Assembly (NCBI GenBank): GCA_026770025.1
Contig: JAMXDE010000008.1
Coordinates: 1,426,001-1,490,000, forward strand
Length of the DNA: 64,000 nt
Direction of reading: 5' to 3'
Source: Craspedostauros australis
Taxonomy: Eukaryota > Bacillariophyta > Bacillariophyceae > Mastogloiales > Achnanthaceae
This document shows, piece by piece, positions 40,340 through 52,202 of this stretch. Position numbers and translations under genes: made by a program. The notes under the pieces were generated by a model that did no database searches, had not been told where the DNA came from, and was given only the letters and a program-made list of their open reading frames with translations. The first letter of the stretch is position 1; the number at the start of each line of letters is the position of its first letter.

Positions 40340-43300
40340 TTACCAAATTGAGCCTTGTACATTGGCAGCGCCATTGGTGTTCATGTTGGTGTTGTTCACA
40401 ATCGTGGTGCCGTCGCCACCACCACCGAAGGTCCAATCGAATTCGGGTGCCTCCGTATCGAGAGATGGATCGACGAAGCCCAAAGACAAGCCCGTGATGG
40501 ACGACGTGATGGGTTGCTGCTGCTGCGCAGGTTGTTGCTGCGGTGGCTGTTTGTCGTTGCCACCGCCACCCCAAATGGATGATGATGGGCGCGTGATGGA
40601 TTCCAGCAAGGATGTGCCTCCCATATCCATCTGGTTCGGCAACGGGCGCTGCAAGCTGATGGGATCCAGTCCAGGGATAGGCAAGGCGGCGTCCGCCGAA
40701 GGATCGAAGCTGTTGGTGAGTCCTGCCGGAAGGAATGGTTGTTGCTGCTCCACCGGTGGCGGTGGCTTCTCCAGCACGACGGATTTGGACAATGGCGGTG
40801 CTGCTCCCGTGGCTGCAGCTTGATGAAAGCCACCAAAGTGTGGCATGGACGGTTGCGGTCGTGGCAGTCCTGGCACCACTGGTTGGTTCAGCGGCATGGA
40901 ACCAGGCAGATGGACGCCCGGAGGTGGCGCCGAAGCTGGTGGCTGGGTCGATTGGGGCTGCGCAAAGGTGGATGGCACGAATGCTTTGGCCGTCGCACGG
41001 ATCTCGCCAAGGGGATTGACGGCATCCGCGACGGGAGCCGCGTCCTGATTGAAATCCACGTACATTGAGGCAGTGTTCAACGATGGCTGCGGCACGGGTG
41101 GCAACGGCGCTGGGTTGTACGATCGGAATCCAGGAGGCGGAACAGCGGCTGGTGCCATGTTGGGCGGGTTGTTGTTGGAGGAGGTCGACATGGTGCGGCT
41201 GCGGCTGCTGCCCAACGAAGACACCGTCTTATCGTCGTCGCCAAATCCGTACGGCGACACGCTCAGGGGCGTTCGCAGATTGATCTCCGACGTGATGGAG
41301 TTGTTCGCCGACGTATGCGCTGAGTTCGCCGACGGTTGCTGCATGGGATTGGAGGAGAAGGCAGTCTTGTCGCGGCTCTGCTGCATCTTCATCTTCGATT
41401 TGGTGGCGCCACCAGCCTGAGGCAGCATCTTCGCATTGATTCTCGCAGCATCCGGTGTCACAGTGAAACGCTTGACGTGCAGCGGTGCTGCAGCAACTTG
41501 GGGCCGAGCTGCAGGTTTGACAGCGCCCTTTGGCAAGAAATTGGGCATGGCGTTGGGTGGTGGAACGGGAACACGCGGTTGAACCGTGACAGCCTGCGCC
41601 ATCTTGGCCTTCGCCTCCTCCTGCTGTCGCGCATGCTCTCGGTTGTTCCATTCTCGATTGCGCCGACGGGCTTCCTCACGTTTGGCAGCCAACCGTGCAG
41701 CTGCCTCTTCCTTTTCTTTGCGTGCCTGCCCTTCCCGCGATGCCTGAGCGACGACCTTGCGATCTTGCCGGCTGCTGCTATTACTGCTGGCTGTCGAAGT
41801 AGTATGGTTGTGGTTGTTGCTGCTGTTGTTCTTGTTGGTGGATTTGCGAACGACCTTGGCAACGGCTTCAAAACTCTCATTGACATTCGCTGCGCTGTTG
41901 TCATTCTGCTGCTGCGGCTGCGGCTCTTCCACCTCTTCCACACCTTGCCCAAAGATATGGGCAACGATATCATCCGCAGTAGCACGATCCATGCCACCGT
42001 ACGCCTTGGCCGCTTTGAGGATCTGGTCTTCGGTAAATCCCATTCCCAGCAACGCCACCATCATCGGATCTTCCTTATCGCGTTTGGAGGCGACCAACGG
42101 TTTGACATCCGGCTTGGAAGCGACGCTTGTGGCATCCGCGGATTGCTTGTCGTTCGACTGCTGTTGCAATTGCTGCTGCTGCTTCTTTTTGGCTTTCTTC
42201 TTTTTTCGTTTTCGGGCCGCCGCACTTTCGGGTGGATCGGATTGCTGTTGCGAGTTCTTGTCACTCTTCGATGCTTCTGACAAGGGGGAGTAGCCATTGA
42301 GCTCCACGTCCTGCAACCGCCGCACGATGAGTTCCAGCGTCGCCATGAAATTCTTCTTGTCGACGTGATGCGCGAAGAAGTGATTGACCATCTCTTGCAA
42401 TGCCATGCCATGTGATTCGATGTCTGTCTCGTGCTTCCCAGCGTGGATATACTGTACCAATTCAAGTGCTGTGATTCCCCTCCCATCACTACGACACGCA
42501 GAAGTACAACAAAAACGGAAATGACAAGAATGGAAATGAAAAAGAGAAAATACACACGGTGAGATGATTCCAATCCACGTTGCATTATTCCATTCCATTC
42601 CATTCCATAACAACGCCAACAACGTGGATGCGCTCTGCTCACCTTTCCCGCCATGTGTGCGTGTCGTCGGATATCGTCTTGACGTCGCATCCGCCGGCCA
42701 GAAGCAGTTCCAAACAATCGCTGGATCCCGACACGGTGGCGTAATGCAACGGCGTCCATCCCGAATCCTTGCACGTCATGTTGAGATAGGCATGATCGCT
42801 GGTAACGCGCAGCACCTGATCGACGAATTGTACGTCCCCGTAAAAACACGCCGAATGCAACGCCGTGCGTCCCGAACGCAAGGGCGACAAGGCGACGTGG
42901 ACCTGTGATGACAAGATGTACTGTGCGAGGCGTTGGCGTGCTTCCTTGCCGCGTTCGACTTGCGCACGATTCTTGGCAATGGAGTTGGGCAAGAGGAATT
43001 CGAGATGCTGCGCTTTGAACTGCTTGCGTGCGGCGTCATCGGCTTGCTTGTGTTCGACTTTATCCAAGGGCGATTCGTTGAGCAGGGCGTCGAGCTTGGC
43101 ATACTCGTTGGATTGGCAGGCAGACACGACACGCGATCTCCATGACAAAATAGCCTTTTCACGCTTCTTCTGTGCGGCGGCCGCGGCCTTTTGTGCTGCT
43201 TCCTCCTTTGCCTTTTGCTTCTTGCGCTGCTTCTTCTCGCGTCGTTTGTTGGCCTTCTTGGCGCGCTCCGTGTCCTCTGATTCCTTGTTGGCGGCCATGA

Positions 43301-44960
43301 AGGCATCGAAGACGTCGCTGGGATGTGTGATGTCGGTCCCGTCGGCCTTGAGCACCTTCCAATTTCCGTTGGCATCCTGCGCGTATCGCAGACTGGCGGG
43401 CAGGGACACGTTGAAGTTGACATCCGGCGAGCCCGAGGCTTTGTGATGATCGGCAAGGATCTTGCCCAGCTGGCGCAGGCCACCGCCGAGGAATCCATCC
43501 TCCTCCGTGTCTTCATCTTCCTCGTCTACGTCTACGTCTACGTCATCCCCGACGACGTATCCCGGCGGATCCGTGCTGTCGATGTACCTGTAGACGACGC
43601 CTTCCGCGTCTTCCTCCTCGAGACTGACGGTCTCATCGTCGTTGTGCTGATCCATCATGCCGGTCATGGCGCCGTAGGTCCTGCGAAAGGCCTCCCAGGA
43701 CGTGCCGTCCGTGAAGAATCCTGCCGAAGCGGCCGCGAAGTTCTCCGCCGCCGCCTCCGTCCAGCCTCCGGGCGGAATGAAGGGCGGTTGTATGCTGATG
43801 GAAGGCGATGTCGCTGCTGCGGCTGGCGGGGCTGCGCCATTTCCAAACATGAAGACAGGCGGTTGCATGGCGGATGCGGATGCGGCGAATGCGTGCGGGG
43901 GGTTTCCGTAGGTGTAGTTGGGCGGCAGCTCCGGGCCCATGGGGACCTTTTTGTTTGCTTTCTTTTGGTTGGCTTTGCTTTTGGTCTTGCTTTTTGCTTT
44001 GTTGTTGCTATTGCTGGTATTGTCATCGTTGTTGTTGTCGTTGTCGTTGGTATCGGAAGAAGGAGTGGTGGACGGCATTTGCGTTTGCGTTGGCATTTGA
44101 GTCTTAGCTGTTGTTGTTGTGGTTGCTGTTGTCGTCGGATCATGATCATCGATAGACATCTTCATGATCTCCATGAACATGCTGACGAGGGCCTTCATCT
44201 CGGCATCGCTGCAGGGCAACCCGTTGGGCATGTTGGTTTGCGCGTTGGTGGAGAAGCTGAGTTGCGCAGCCGCGGCAGCCGCAGCAGCAGCCGTGGCACC
44301 ATTGTGAGGCATTGCGGAGGAAGCTCGCACCTGCTGTGCTGCAAACGCGGCGGACTCCTTGAGCGCCTGGAGATCGAGGGAACCGAAGCTGACGGAGGTG
44401 TTGGCATTGGCGTTGGCGTTCATGGCGGCATTGATGTTGTTGATGTTGGCGCTGATGTTGTTGGTATTGATGCTGTTGTTGATGGCATTGGTATTGTTGC
44501 TGATGTTGGTGGCAGTCGGTTTGGAGGCTCGATTGGCGTTGCGTTTGGAGGTCTGGTAGTACGAGGAGCTCTGAGACGAAGGACCGTTGTTGCTGCTGTT
44601 GTTGCTGATGTTGTTGGAGGCAGCAGTAGCAGAGGGAGAGGCAGGCGGTCTGGCAGGACCGAAGGAGATCTTGACCTCCCTTCCGCGAGACGACGTGGCC
44701 TGCTGGATGTAGCGAGCGGCTGCCTCCGGAGTCATGGCCTGCGGAGGTCCGTTGCCGGAGCTGACATTGAGCGTGCGCCATGCCTTGCCGGTGTCCTCCG
44801 CCGACTGGAACTGCTGCTGCATCTGTTGTTGTGACTGCGATTGTTGCTGCGATTGTTGTTGCGACTGCTGCTGCGACTGCGATTGTTGCTGAGAACGACC
44901 CTTCGAGGCTCCTGATGACCTTGGCCCAGATGATGAGTTCTTGTTCCTCTTCGACTTCAT
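40340..44960 (-). CDS. Large ankyrin-UBA protein with Gln/Asn-rich regions
   Basis: Exons 44960-42643 and 42488-40340, joined by a 154-nt GTGAGC...TAG intron, encode about 1488 residues. The junction reads DTHTWRES|DGRGITALELVQ and completes an ankyrin-type helix. Order: a Gln/Ser-rich N terminus (QQQSQ repeats); Asn/Ala-rich low complexity; a DVDVDEEDEDTEED acid patch; a Lys/Arg-rich helix (KRREKKQRKKQKAKEEAAQ); two clear ankyrin repeats (GRTALHSACFYGDVQFVDQ and GWTPLHYATVSGSSDCLELLLAGG) plus partial ones; a UBA domain (PMMVALLGMGFTEDQILKAAKAYGG...ADDIVAHIFG); a charged coiled coil (EEAAARLAAKREEARRRNREW); and a Pro/Gln/Asn-rich C terminus. UBA domains bind ubiquitin and ankyrin repeats bind protein partners, so an adaptor role in ubiquitin-linked processes is plausible. 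I do not know a named orthologue. Confidence 0.85.
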
Positions 44961-45102
44961 TTTGCAATGGATGGGTGGATGGCTGTGATGCAGCGTCGGA
45001 GAGTGTGCTGTCTATGTCTGACCTTGGCTTCTTGTGCTGCTCCGAGTGTTGGGACTCCTTGAATAGCCGTGTGACTGGAAGTGGAGCAGGTACTATATAG
45101 AG

Positions 45103-45142
45103 AATAGTATAGTATAGTACAGTATAGTATAATATAGTATAA
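45103..45142. repeat. ATAGT/AGTAT pentanucleotide repeat
   Basis: Imperfect tandem copies of AGTAT (TATAGTATAGTAC...) lie about 150-180 bp upstream of the ankyrin-UBA start codon. Confidence 0.75.
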
Positions 45143-46185
45143 TCGATCGTACCCAAGGTCGTGGCTGAGCACGGTTGCCAACGATGGGCCCGCGTGTGCG
45201 AGCAATGTATACGAATAATAGAATACTGATATGCAGGGCCACCGCTGATGGCCTCTGGACTCAATGGATGGGATGACCAGAAGGGACCTGGCCACTCTCG
45301 CTCTCACCCTCAATTGTCAACACCCAATTGCCAACACGATCAGCCGAAAGGTGATCGGAAGAGGTCGTTGGTTGATGACGTGAGTTTCCCTCACAACTCC
45401 GACTGCTGCAACTGCTCTGTTGCTTTGGCGCGATGGAATGGAAGCAACGAGATGCTTTGAATCAATTGTCTGCCTCTCTTGGGACTCTGTTTGAGCGCGT
45501 TGCGATGTGGACGAAAGCCTTCTCTCTTTCACCAATTCAATTGTAGCGTCGCTTCCTTCCTTCTTTGCTTGCTTGCTTCCTTGCTTCCTTGCCTTGCTTG
45601 CTTGGTGATCCGTTCCGTTTGAATAGCAGAGATGGCTCGCATCGGTCGGTCTCTCAGACACAAAAACCAAACTTCCTGCACCGTCACACCATCCAAAACA
45701 ACCACGATCACACACACACACCACCACCAAGAACAACAGCACACATCATCACACGCAAGTACGCGCTGTACGGCCACCAAGAAAACAACAAATTTCAATT
45801 GGCGTTGCACTGCAACAACTGCGGGAACAACAAATCGTTGTGCCGCCAAAACGTCCATTTCCATCATCCGCCAATCATTTAATTGGGCCTTCCTAAGTAC
45901 TCTCGCGTTGGCCGTATCGATCCATTGAATCGAAGTGTTCCGGACTGCTTCAGCCCGACTGAACCGTGAAGCTGACATCCTTGACGTCACGTGTCGTTTT
46001 CGTGTGGGAATTGGTGTCAACACATCTCTCCACAAAAACACCTTCACGGATTCGATTCGTCGGCTGGTTTCCTTCTTCGGGTGGAGGCTCTCTGCGCTGT
46101 TCCGTCCTTCTCTCTCTCTCTCTCTCACTTGGCTGGTTGATCACAGGACGGCGACGGAGTCCATGTTCATAAAGTCGACAGAAGG

Positions 46186-46257
46186 CATCCATCAAGTCAT
46201 CCATCAAGTCATCCATCAAGTCATCCATCAAGTCATCCATCAAGCCATCCATCAAAA
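46186..46257. repeat. 12-bp tandem repeat, six copies
   Basis: The unit CATCCATCAAGT is repeated six times, the last two copies with small changes (AAGC, AAAA). It lies about 370-440 bp upstream of the patatin gene start. Confidence 0.95.
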
Positions 46258-46620
46258 CACAACGAACTGAGTACGAAAGCGGAAGCAAGTTGCAGCAACT
46301 TCTGATCATCGTCGCGCAGGAGTCTCTCTCGTGTTATTGCAATACCGCAGCTGCAGATCCTCCACCCTTGGCTACCATACGCTCGCGTTCATCACCACAT
46401 TTGACGGCCTTTCCATTGGCATCAGCCGAACAATAGGACAAGCATCCCACGCGGCATCGCATCGAATTCATTCACTCGCATGCCACCACGACTTGCTCCT
46501 GTCTTGACACCATCCCGCTCATCACCACAAAAAGGCGTCCCACCATTTCAAAAGGGCATCCAATCGCAACCAACAAACGGTGCGCAATCATCCATTCATA
46601 ACTTTCGCCATCCATAGAAC

Positions 46621-49600
46621 ATGAGGTTTCCTCGAGCCACTCTGCTGTGGCTTGGCTGCTGCCTTCAAATCCACGCCTTCCTTCCATCGCAGCCAATCGC
46701 GAGCACGAAGGTGGCAACCTCGTCCATCACAACGCAATTTGCTCTCTATCCATTCGCCAAGCAAAAGTCGAAATCCGATTCCAATCAACAAGACAGCGGT
46801 GATGTCAACAACAACGATGACAACAAACATGGTGCCGTGCGCACGCAAGACGGATCGGAAGTTGCCAATGACAAAGACACAACGAGCGACCCTGATGGCA
46901 ATCGTGACACCGCCGACCAAACGCAAGAGCCTTTGCTGGATTGGAAGGCATCTGGTTCCATTGGCAACCTTCTCATGCAGATGCAAAAGCATGAATTGCA
47001 ACATCAATCCGTCGGCGATAATTCTACAACTTTTGATGCTCCATGGGGTGCGAAGAGCGATGAGTCCATCGGTGATGTCACATCACGAATCATCTGGAAC
47101 GATCATAACAACAACAACAACAACAGTGATAAGCGTCCCCCCACAACACCAGGAGGCGACCAAGAAGTCGTAACGGAATTGCTCAAGGTCCCACCACCAT
47201 CGCCTGCTGCGGCGATAGTGGATGATGAAGAAGCGGATAAGGGTTCCTCCATGCCAACACCAGAAGATGAACATCCAACCAAGCGACGGGGTCTGTTCCG
47301 ACGAGTCTTCCAACGAAAGGGCAGGCAATCTAACAACAATGCCAAAACAATAACGGAACAAGGTGACATCCAGACGAACCTGAACGACGAAGGTCTGGAA
47401 TTCCAAACGTTCCCCAATAAACCAACCACGCTCAATGTCAATCTCGAACAAGACGTTATCGACGACGATACTGCTTTCGATGCCGGTGACGGAACAGCAG
47501 CGCCAACGGTCTTGCCACCACCGTCCGATTCCCCTTACTACTACAAGCTGTGGCTACGTCGCGATCGACGCAAGTTGACGATCTCTGTGGCCACCACCAT
47601 CGAATCGGCGGAACAATGGCGCATGTTCTGTGAGCAAAAACCAGGTTATGGCGTCGTTCCCTTGCTCGAATGCATTCAAGACGGTGCCAACCACATCCGC
47701 AGAACCACATCCTTGCTGGGACAGATTCGTAACCCGCGCATGCAGCAGCTTGACAGCAACAACAACAAGGATGATACGACTGATGCCATTCTCGAAACGA
47801 CAGCTTATGCATTCCGTGCACTACGCAATCTGTGCGGAGTATCACCCGAATTGGCAGCTATCATCACGGATACCATCTTGCGTGCCAACGAAGGGTTGAT
47901 CAACACCACACCGGCGACACGACAGCCCCCATTCTTGCGATCACAGACTCAACAGCAACACACACTGTTGGAAGATATGATGCTCATCTTGCAATATGCG
48001 CACAAGCAGACAGCTCCAACACCTCCCCTTCTGGAGCAGGTTCTGTCCAACAAGAGACGGCAGAAACGACGAGGTGAGTTGCAGCTTGCACGCTGGTGTA
48101 TGCATTCTTTGTTTTGCCGGGTTGGATTTTGATTTTGCGTTGCTTTATATTCACACTCTGCTTCTTGCCATTCCATGTCACTCCTGCGTACATGTGCAGA
48201 CACCATATCAAGTTGCAAGCTGTATGTCACCCAACTGCTGTTGGCAATCTCTGTTGCCAGCGACAATGCCGTGGACATGCTCTGCGAAACCGAGGACATG
48301 TTGGATACTGTCCTTGAATTGTCCTCCTACAGCGAGAAAAACAAGAAACTTGACGATAGCGATAACGACGACAGCGATAACAGCCATTCCAAAAAGGGAC
48401 TATTTCAACGATTCCGAAGGAATGTCGAGACGCCGTCATCGTCATCACCCTCTTCTTCTGACGCAGGAGCAGGGACGGCACTACCATCGAAGCTTGATTC
48501 CAAATGCGAGATCGCCGCCAACCAGATTCTGGCCGCGATGGGGTATAACCATTGGGTGCCCAAGGTGCCAGGACAGAGAGGTCTGCGGATTCTCAGCCTC
48601 GACGGTGGTGGCGCACGTGGCATGGCGTCCGTCACGGCCGTCAAGAGCATGGTGGACGCGACAGGCGGCATGGAGATTTCGGATTCCTTCGACATGGTGG
48701 TGGGCACGAGCACCGGTGCCATCATCGCCTTCCTGCTGGGATTGCGACGCGAGACTGGAGACGAGGTCGTGCAACGATACAACGACCTGCTGCAAAAGGT
48801 GTTCACGAAGAGCGCCTTGAGTTTGCCGATGATGCTGTTCACGACGGCGAGCTACGACGAGTCGCATTTCATGGACGTGATGAATGAAATCCTGGGGGAT
48901 GGCACCATGCTGGACACGCGCGGCGATCCCAAGGTCCCGTACGTGTTCGCCGTGTCCAGCAAGATGCTGTCCATCCCCACCCACGTGGCGTTGTTCCGAA
49001 ACTACAACTACTCCGGCCGTGAGGTGACGGATCCGTTCACCATCGATCCCGATGTGGCACGCGAAGAGCTGGGTTTGGGATTGGATCTGGAGGACCATCG
49101 CATCCGTTCCAGCGCCTACCCACGGCGGCCGTCACAATCGGGAGATTCTGGCATCGCCCCCACCGTCAAGGGTGCGAACGGCGGATCACGCAATCCAGGC
49201 TCCTTCCGCGTGCTGCAACGGTACGCGTTACGTGCCTCCACCGCCGCACCCACCGTCTTCAAGCCAGTAATGATGGGTGGCGAGATGTACTGCGATGGTG
49301 GCATCGTATCCAGCAACCCCACGGCTGTTGCCATCCACGAGGCCCGCAGCCTCTTCCCCGACGTTCCCATCGAACTGGTCGTGTCCATGGGAACGGGCGC
49401 CTTCACGGAAGCCAAGAGCAATCCCCGCATCGGCTGGGACGGCATCATCGGGCAGATCGTGGACAGCGCCTGCGACGGCGAACAGGTCCATCACGTGTTG
49501 GAGGATGTTCTGGGTGACAGCGCCACCACCAACCTGGGACAGACCGTCTCCGGCACACGGTACTTCCGATTCAACCCCGTGGTGGGCCCACCCGATTCCT

Positions 49601-49740
49601 TCCCGATCGACGTGACGGATCCCAAGAAGCTGCAATCCCTGAAGACCATCACCATCAATTACATGGAGGCGCCGGAGCAGCAGGCCAAGCTGAAGGAGAT
49701 CACGAACATCCTGAAGGGTCGTCGGCGGTTTCTCCCATGA
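46621..49740 (+). CDS. Plastid-targeted patatin-like phospholipase (iPLA2-gamma-like)
   Basis: Exons 46621-48073 and 48200-49740, with a 126-nt GTGAGT...GCAG intron, encode about 997 residues. The N terminus MRFPRATLLWLGCCLQIHA|FLPSQ is a signal peptide with Phe at the cut, the plastid entry signal. A long Asn/Asp-rich disordered stretch follows, then helical repeat-like segments (AFRALRNLCGVSPELAAIITDTIL and YVTQLLLAISVASDNAVDML) resembling the armadillo-like region of PNPLA8-type enzymes. The patatin domain starts near residue 645: LSLDGGGARGMASV (oxyanion loop), VVGTSTGAIIAFLLG (GxSxG nucleophile Ser) and GEMYCDGGIVSSNP (catalytic Asp, DG[GA]). Both catalytic residues are present. The enzyme should cleave acyl chains from glycerolipids, probably plastid membrane lipids; substrate is inferred. 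Confidence 0.9.
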
Positions 49741-49955
49741 GCGGATGTGTTGCGAGAGTGGAGCGTATTGGCAGGAGGAATGGAGTGCGATAGATTACCA
49801 AGCACAGCGCCACGGTATTCTATTCTACGATAATGGTTGATGAATGGACCACCACTCTGCAGTACTAGTATGTGATTCATTATCTATGGCATTGCAAAAC
49901 ATACCAGCAGCATAGCATACAGTCGCTTAGCTGAAGTCCTTGCCTGGATGAGGGT

Positions 49956-51359
49956 TTAGTCCGATGACTCGCCGGTGGCACTGGCTTTGTCCTTGCTGGA
50001 TTCCTGAGTCATCTTGACGATGGCTTCCTTCACGGCCTTGCGCTCCGTGATGGGCTCCGGGAATGGCAAACGCAGCTTGAACTGCTGCGGCTGTCCTGGC
50101 AGCTGATCGTTGTCGTCCGCATCGCGCGTGATCTTGACGTACATGCCCAACGAATCCATCGACGTGATTTCGGCGCCCTTGACGTAACCCTCCTTGTCGA
50201 GGCTTGGGATGTAGTGCTGCACCATGGCGATCGTGCTGTCCTGATGATCGTCGTTCATGTGCGCCGCAACGTGCGGACCAAAGGCGGCGATGGGATCGGG
50301 CGCCGAGTCGGTGTACTCCTCCGCCGTGATGGATCCGGCGCGTGCGAAACCACCGACGAATCGCACGTTCTCGACCTGCATACGGTACCAGAAGAAGTCG
50401 CCGAAGTTGACCCAGAACGCACCGGGGTGCTTCTTGAGGTAGATCTCCTTGGCCTTTTCGATTTCGTCCTTGTCCTTGAGGCGCGAGCAGGTGCCCATGA
50501 GGTTGACGCGTCCATCGGCGGCGCCCTTGAATTCTTTCGAGGCGACTGTGAGGCTGCAGCGTGGGTCGGCGAGGATGTCCTGGGTGTGGGAGGACATGCC
50601 GGAGAAGACGAACAGCGGGCGTCCCTCCTCGTCGGGTGCGAAGCCAACCACGGAGCCGCCCGGAAATCCGGGGTTGCTGTTTGTTTGAGCGGTGGTGGAG
50701 CAGAGGTGGAGGGTGTTGGTTATTGTTTGAAGCAAAGAGATACAGGTGAGTTAAATTGGTTGATTGGTTGATCATGTTGCATTCCATTGCGTTGCATTCT
50801 ATTGCATCGCCTGCGTGAAGACCAGGAGAGGAGCAATCCGAATTAGAATCCGAATGGAGTTGGGCAGAGTGCACAGAGATGCATCCACCTCTTCATCCTG
50901 ACTGGAGACTTGGGCACAATCAAAGTCCCAGTTGAATCGACTCCAAATTGCATCCAACATATGCATCGCATCCAACGCATTCAATGCATCCAACACCCCC
51001 ACTCACGCCTTGGAGTTGGTCGACATGACTGCGAAGCCATGATTGTACTGCACGAGGCTCCGCACGTCAGCCGGAAAGCCGATCTTGGGAGCGTTATTCT
51101 GATGATCCATGTAGGCCTGGGCGCGCTGCAGCTGGTCCGGCGTGAACTGGTCCATGGGATTGGCGCCACCGACATCGTGCGTGGGGGCGTGGAAGGCGGC
51201 GGTGGAGCTAGCACGCGCAGTTCGTGCAATCGGTGCAAAGCCATGAGACGTCGGAACTGCAGAGGCAATCATCCACAGCATCAATGCAGCAGACCCAATA
51301 GACGCTGTCCATGCAGCACGAGGCGCACTCGGTGCAAAAGTTGATGAAGGGATAGTCAT
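49956..51359 (-). CDS. Plastid-targeted HugZ/PNPOx-like FMN split-barrel protein
   Basis: Exons 51359-51007 and 50676-49956, with a 330-nt GTGAGT...CAG intron, give about 357 residues; the junction restores STNSKANPGFPGGSVVGFAPDEEG. The leader ends at PTSHG|FAPIARTARASS, a textbook ASAFAP-type plastid signal. Residues about 95-260 match the pyridoxamine-phosphate-oxidase-like split barrel of HugZ proteins: ADVRSLVQYNHGFAVMSTNS, PLFVFSGMSSHTQDILADPRCSLTV, RVNLMGTCSRL, FWVNFGDFFWYRMQVENVRFVGGFARAGSI. The C-terminal part (PHVAAHMNDDHQDSTIAMVQHYI...SLGMYVKI) is a DUF2470-type domain; its HMNDDH stretch is the conserved core. Relatives handle heme or act as plastid heme-pathway regulators, so a role near tetrapyrroles is plausible but inferred. 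A longer in-frame start at 51425 exists, but 51359 begins the leader cleanly. Confidence 0.88.
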
Positions 51360-52202
51360 AGCACCAAGCTGATGATGTCGATGCGTCGGTGTCCGTGTTT
51401 GTGTGGTTGCGCGCGGCTGGGTCAAGCTCGGGCGCTTCCTCCTCTTCGAATAGCAGGTTTTGCATCAGCAACATGGTCGGTGGAGGTGGTGGTGGTGGTG
51501 GTGGTGAAGAAGGGCTCTTGTCTGTCTTCTTGGCTTCTTTGTCTGTCTCTTGTGCTCTCTCTTGGTTTCGTGGAAGGATGCTGATGTGTGCACAGCTGAA
51601 TCATCGCAAGGGATCTTCTTGTCACCACACCAACAGGAAAGTCACGCAAAACCGAACTCTTCCGCGTGCGCCAAGAGAAACACTCGCCAAATAGCTGTCG
51701 CAGAGGTGTCGCCGTGACATCAATCGCAGAAACTAGTGGTGGGAGTGGAACGGGACTGCAAGCGAAACACGTGATACGTCGTATCTTCTTGTGACACGAG
51801 AAAGAAGGCGAATGCGTGTTTCTCGTAGACTACGACCTAGTCGTATGACTGACATGGAGACAGGTGGGTTTGTGAAGCTACTTGTCTCCACAAATAGTAT
51901 GCTGCTCATATTCTACTACAAGCATGAGTGGGGTGTCCATTTCTGAACTATTGTCGTTGCTGTTTGGAGAATCACCTGAGATTCCATGGAGCGACACAAT
52001 GAATCGACAGAGTTGCAACGCCATGACATGAATGCGATAATATGCTCTAATCTGTTTGGTGCCGTGATCGGCGCCACGCTCCGACAATGGGCTACTCAAA
52101 TATATGCACAGTGTCTACGACACATTGATTGGTTCAACAGTCACATAGGCCATCGCCATGGCCACAGCCATCCAACGCACCCTAGTTCCCATCCTCAGTC
52201 TG
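51360..52202. other. Intergenic
   Basis: This 843-bp stretch contains a (GGT)n run at about 51481-51507 close to the HugZ-like gene start. It also holds the 3' region of the sulfotransferase gene. No gene is recognised; ORFs here overlap in several frames without features. Confidence 0.55.

Larger units (their letters stand above)
44961..46620. other. Long intergenic region between divergent genes
   Basis: About 1.66 kb separates the ankyrin-UBA start from the patatin gene start. It includes an AGTAT-type repeat, a CT tract (46108-46128) and a 12-bp tandem repeat, listed separately. The minus-strand ORF 45529-46128 has no family features and I do not accept it. Confidence 0.55.

Noticed and set aside
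45529-46128. A 199-residue minus-strand ORF with hydrophobic Val/Cys runs
   Set aside because: It is produced by the low-complexity sequence upstream of the patatin gene; composition is unlike neighbouring genes.
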